A DNA stretch of 64,000 bases. Source: Anaerolineales bacterium (lineage in GTDB: Bacteria; Chloroflexota; Anaerolineae; Anaerolineales; E44-bin32). Of the stretch, positions 61,583 through 64,000 are shown one piece after another; the first letter of the stretch is position 1, and each line of letters begins with the position of its first letter. A program made the translations under genes and the position numbers. Location: contig JARGGH010000007.1 in assembly GCA_029210945.1 (NCBI GenBank), positions 29,903-93,902 on the forward strand. Direction: 5' to 3'. The notes beneath the pieces were generated by a model. That model did not search any database. It was not told where the DNA came from and worked only from the letters and a program-made list of their open reading frames with translations.

Positions 61583-62865
61583 TGGCTGAGATTGTCAAGA
61601 TGCCCAAGCTCGGCTTTGACATGGCGGAGGGCGTGCTCGTCCGCTGGGTAATCGCCGAGAATGAATCCGTCGAAAAGGGTGATGTGCTCGCCGAGATCGA
61701 GACGGATAAGGCCACCGTTGAGGTCGAGGCTGCCGTCGGCGGCACGGTCCTGAAGCACATCGTCGCAGAAGGCACGCCGGTCCCGATCGGCGAGCCGATC
61801 GCCGTCATCGGCGAGGCCGGCGAGGAAGTTGACCTCCAGGAGCTGGGCGCCAGCCAGCCGGCAGAGCCTGAGCAAGAAGCGTCCGAGGATCGGCCGGCGG
61901 AACGCGACGCGGAGCCCGGGCAAGACCAGGCCGAGCGGGAACCCTCCGAAACCGAAGATGCATCCATCGAGAGTGAATACCCTGACGGCGTGAAGGCCAC
62001 GCCGGTCGCGCGCCGGATCGCCGAGGACAACGACCTCGCTCTCAAAGAGATCGAGGGATCGGGACCCGGCGGGCGGATCGTCAAGGCGGATGTCGAAAAC
62101 GCGTTGGAACGCGGCGTTCCCGCTGAGAAGGGGGCACCCGCACCCCGGCCCGCAGCCGCGATCCCGGCCGGCGAACGCCGTCAGACGGAGCGCGTGCCGG
62201 TCAGCAAGCTGCGCAACATCATCGGCAGCCGCATGTCCCGCTCAAAGCAGGAACTGCCGCATTTCTATGTCACCGTTGACCTCGACGCCGGTCCGCTCAT
62301 GGACCTGCGCAAGCAGATCAACCAGGCCCTGTCAGACGACGAGAAAATCTCGGTCAACGATTTCCTCGTCAAGGCATCCGCAGTGGCGTTACGCGAGTTC
62401 CCCAACCTGAACGCCTCGCTCGAGGGCGACGAGATCGTCCGCCACGGCCAGATCAATGTGGGCATCGCCGTCGCCGTCGATGAAGGGCTCCTGACGGTTG
62501 TGGCAAGAGACGCCGACTTGAAACCGCTGCGCACCCTCTCTGGCGAAATACGCGCCATGGTGGAGCGCACACGCTCGGGCAAAGTTCGCCCGGACGATGT
62601 GGAAGGTTCGACATTTACGGTCTCGAATCTGGGCATGTTCGAGGTCGATCACTTCATCGCGATCATCAACCCGCCCGAGGCTGCGATCCTCGCCATCGGA
62701 AGCGTCCGCGAGGAACCAGCCTACCTCAACGGAGAGCTGGTCCCGGTGAGGCGGCTCAAGGTGACGCTCTCCGCCGACCATCGCGTGACCGATGGCGCCG
62801 AAGCTGCCCGCTGGCTGCAGGTATTCCGCGAGAACATCGAGAATCCGGTTCTGCTGCTGATCTAG
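61582..62865 (+). CDS. pdhC: Dihydrolipoamide acyltransferase (E2)
   Basis: A 427-residue E2. One N-terminal lipoyl domain carries Lys43 in EIETDKATVEVEA. An acidic hinge follows, then a peripheral subunit-binding domain (KATPVARRIAEDNDLALKEIEGSGPGGRIVKADVE), a second linker, and the catalytic domain with HRVTDGAEAARWLQVF (HxxxDG). It takes acetyl from E1 and makes acetyl-CoA. No E3 gene follows. The ATG at 61582 has AAGGA upstream; a GTG one codon earlier is also possible. LipM at 23.8 kb could be its lipoyl-loading enzyme. Confidence 0.95.
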   Translation: MAEIVKMPKLGFDMAEGVLVRWVIAENESVEKGDVLAEIETDKATVEVEAAVGGTVLKHIVAEGTPVPIGEPIAVIGEAGEEVDLQELGASQPAEPEQEASEDRPAERDAEPGQDQAEREPSETEDASIESEYPDGVKATPVARRIAEDNDLALKEIEGSGPGGRIVKADVENALERGVPAEKGAPAPRPAAAIPAGERRQTERVPVSKLRNIIGSRMSRSKQELPHFYVTVDLDAGPLMDLRKQINQALSDDEKISVNDFLVKASAVALREFPNLNASLEGDEIVRHGQINVGIAVAVDEGLLTVVARDADLKPLRTLSGEIRAMVERTRSGKVRPDDVEGSTFTVSNLGMFEVDHFIAIINPPEAAILAIGSVREEPAYLNGELVPVRRLKVTLSADHRVTDGAEAARWLQVFRENIENPVLLLI

Positions 62866-62893
62866 CGAGCGCGGCACTTCGCGGCGTGCGGGT

Positions 62894-62923
62894 TTGTCGC
62901 TCGCCGGGATTGCAATGTAGAAT
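62894..62923 (+). promoter_or_regulatory. Probable promoter of the response-regulator pair
   Basis: TTGTCG and TAGAAT, 18-bp spacer, ending 42 bp before the ATG at 62966. AGGGG is the ribosome binding site. Confidence 0.45.
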
Positions 62924-62965
62924 GTTCGCAGATCTCCGGGTAGCAGCAGCCTCAGGGGCGTTCTT

Positions 62966-63340
62966 ATGACACTTCCTGTGCGAATTCTAATCGTCGATGA
63001 TGAGCCCGATACGGTCGGCTTGATCGAGATTACGTTGAAACCAGCCGGCTACCTGATTGAAAAAGCCTTCAACGGCGAGGATGCGCTTGAGCGCATCCGG
63101 TCGGAGTCCTACGACCTGCTCCTCCTGGATATCATGATGCCGGAAGTGGATGGTTTTGAGATTATCGAAACGCTCCGGGCCGAGTCGGCTCCGCTGCCTC
63201 CCTTCCTCTTCCTTACCGCTAAAGGGCGCCTTGTTGACGTGGAGCGCGGACAGGCGCTGGGTGCGGCTGGCTACCTGGTGAAGCCGGCGACGCGCGGCGA
63301 ACTGCTCGACGCCATCCAGGCTTCGATTAACGAGGGATGA
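62966..63340 (+). CDS. Receiver-only response regulator
   Basis: A 124-residue stand-alone receiver: LIVDDEPD acidic pocket, LLLLDIMMPEVDG phosphoacceptor, FLTAKG Thr and YLVKPA Lys. All active-site residues are present and there is no output domain, so it would act by protein contact. The gene of unknown function 4 bp downstream is the likely partner or a cotranscribed effector. Confidence 0.93.
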   Translation: MTLPVRILIVDDEPDTVGLIEITLKPAGYLIEKAFNGEDALERIRSESYDLLLLDIMMPEVDGFEIIETLRAESAPLPPFLFLTAKGRLVDVERGQALGAAGYLVKPATRGELLDAIQASINEG

Positions 63341-63344
63341 GCCT

Positions 63345-63926
63345 ATGCAATCGGTCGAACACAACCTGAGCTACCTTGATAACTGCCTGGAGGAGATGGA
63401 GACCTACCTGCTCCAGCCCGAACTCTTCTGGCCGCTCTCAACCTCAGCCGGCGTGCGGTCCGAATTTTCACGCCTGACGGTCGCCAACGTGCTTTTGACG
63501 TTGAACGAACTCGACGCACAAGTCGAGGATATGTCGCCGGGGGAAGCAGCGCAGGTATCCCGATTGCGAACTCGTTGGGAGACGCTGCACACGAAATGGC
63601 GGACTGCGATCGAGTCAAAATCCATCGCCGAGATGAGGGCGCGGTTGAACCTCTGGAAGGCATACATTCTGGATCTCGAAGAGCAGAAAGGGCGGCAGGC
63701 AAATTACGCTCAGGAAGTCACTCAACGTGTGCGCTTTGCGCTCCTGCACAAACTCACCGGCGATGCCGTTCTGACAGACGAACTGATCGAGCGCATGCAG
63801 GCCGTCGACAGCCGCGCGCTGGCTCTGACCGCGCCGGCGGATTTCGTCTGGGACAAGCCGCTGCAGGCCATCTACCCGCCGGACGAATACGTCTTCCTCT
63901 ACCGGAAACCCAAAACTACCTATTAA
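63345..63926 (+). CDS. Helical protein of unknown function, end touched by a group II intron
   Basis: A 193-residue, mostly helical protein that I do not recognise. The first half is acidic with long helices (NLSYLDNCLEEMETYLLQP; LTVANVLLTLNELDAQVEDM); the middle is Arg/Lys-rich (WRTAIESKSIAEMRARLNLWKAYI). It ends WDKPLQAIYPPDEYVFLYRKP. No signal peptide or membrane helix. It is coupled to the receiver gene. The last base of its TAA stop is also the predicted last base of the antisense intron, so the original C terminus may have been longer. Confidence 0.78.
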   Translation: MQSVEHNLSYLDNCLEEMETYLLQPELFWPLSTSAGVRSEFSRLTVANVLLTLNELDAQVEDMSPGEAAQVSRLRTRWETLHTKWRTAIESKSIAEMRARLNLWKAYILDLEEQKGRQANYAQEVTQRVRFALLHKLTGDAVLTDELIERMQAVDSRALALTAPADFVWDKPLQAIYPPDEYVFLYRKPKTTY

Positions 63927-64000
63927 TCGGGATAGGGGAGGGCCTCACGGCCCTACCCCTCCCACACCACCGGACATGCGGGTCCGCATCCGGCGGTTCG
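63926..64000 (-). mobile_element. Group II intron 3' end (domains V and VI), class C-like, incomplete
   Basis: On the minus strand the last ~75 bases fold as group II intron domains. Domain V (63966-63997) is a hairpin: ACCGCCGGA, TGCG, loop GACC, CGCA, a two-base bulge TG, then TCCGGTGGT; the lower stem has the G-U wobble in a CGC triad, as in class C introns. Domain VI follows (GGGAGGGG...CCCCTATCCC) with a bulged A near its 3' end, and the element would end at ...CCCGAT (63926). The reverse transcriptase and 5' parts lie beyond the window, if present. Confidence 0.8.

Overview
The window looks like a chromosomal segment of a GC-rich member of the Chloroflexota, most likely class Anaerolineae (inferred from protein character, not from a search). 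The pointers are several LysM/M23 and Thr/Pro-rich lipoproteins, large multidomain proteins (NusA, SecA, a DHH-CBS-nucleotidyltransferase), a T-box leader and clear sigma70-type promoters. Gene density is high and many neighbours overlap by a few bases. No prophage, CRISPR array, plasmid or rRNA gene is visible. One tRNA gene is present. The right edge runs into the 3' end of a group II intron.

Layout. 1-0.5 kb: end of a YhhN-type membrane protein. 0.5-9.3 kb, minus strand: a nusA-ylxR-infB-rbfA-nrnA-truB-ribF operon (transcription, translation initiation, RNA turnover and modification, flavin synthesis) ending in a tandem ThyX-like protein. 9.3-9.9 kb: a repeat-rich gene-free stretch. 9.9-14 kb: a DEAD-box helicase and a gyrA-like gene, divergently transcribed. 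14.1-18.8 kb: three tandem paralogous LysM-M23 lipoproteins. 18.9-26.5 kb: housekeeping and accessory genes (GNAT, tRNA nucleotidyltransferase fusion, orphan solute-binding lipoprotein, LipM, DUF4230, DUF503, SDR). 26.5-32.8 kb: a signal-transduction block with two histidine kinases, response regulators, a pseudo-receiver/CpaE-like ATPase, a double-HTH regulator and a TPR protein. 32.8-41 kb: GNAT, slipin, DsbA-like, DUF554, cobalamin adenosyltransferase, ComEA, MutM, a metallo-hydrolase and adenosine deaminase. 41-45 kb: an unusually large secA. 45.2-51.7 kb: tRNA-Leu, an ABC-2 exporter, a CBM9-like lipoprotein, a thioredoxin-TPR protein, an L,D-transpeptidase and an amidase.

The most striking part is 51.8-56.0 kb. 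A promoter is followed by a 12-codon leader peptide with two Cys codons (MMVHCTCPRRGR), then mutually exclusive stems including a T7-tailed terminator 20 nt before a cysteine synthase gene. This matches a trp-style transcription attenuator sensing cysteine. The operon it would control encodes a cysteine synthase, a JAMM peptidase, a CysO/MoaD-like sulfur carrier, a DUF4395 membrane protein, a membrane thioredoxin and a MoeZ-type activating enzyme: a protein-thiocarboxylate route to cysteine. The carrier has its Gly-Gly seven residues before the C terminus, so the JAMM protein may have to mature it. Directly downstream, a tryptophan-specific T-box leader with its own sigma70 promoter precedes an orphan TrpB2-type tryptophan synthase beta gene, giving two amino-acid-sensing attenuators in 5 kb.

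58-64 kb: an FxLYD-type lipoprotein, a pyruvate-dehydrogenase-type E1alpha-E1beta-E2 operon (LipM at 23.8 kb could supply its lipoyl groups), a receiver-only response regulator with a partner of unknown function, and the group II intron end.
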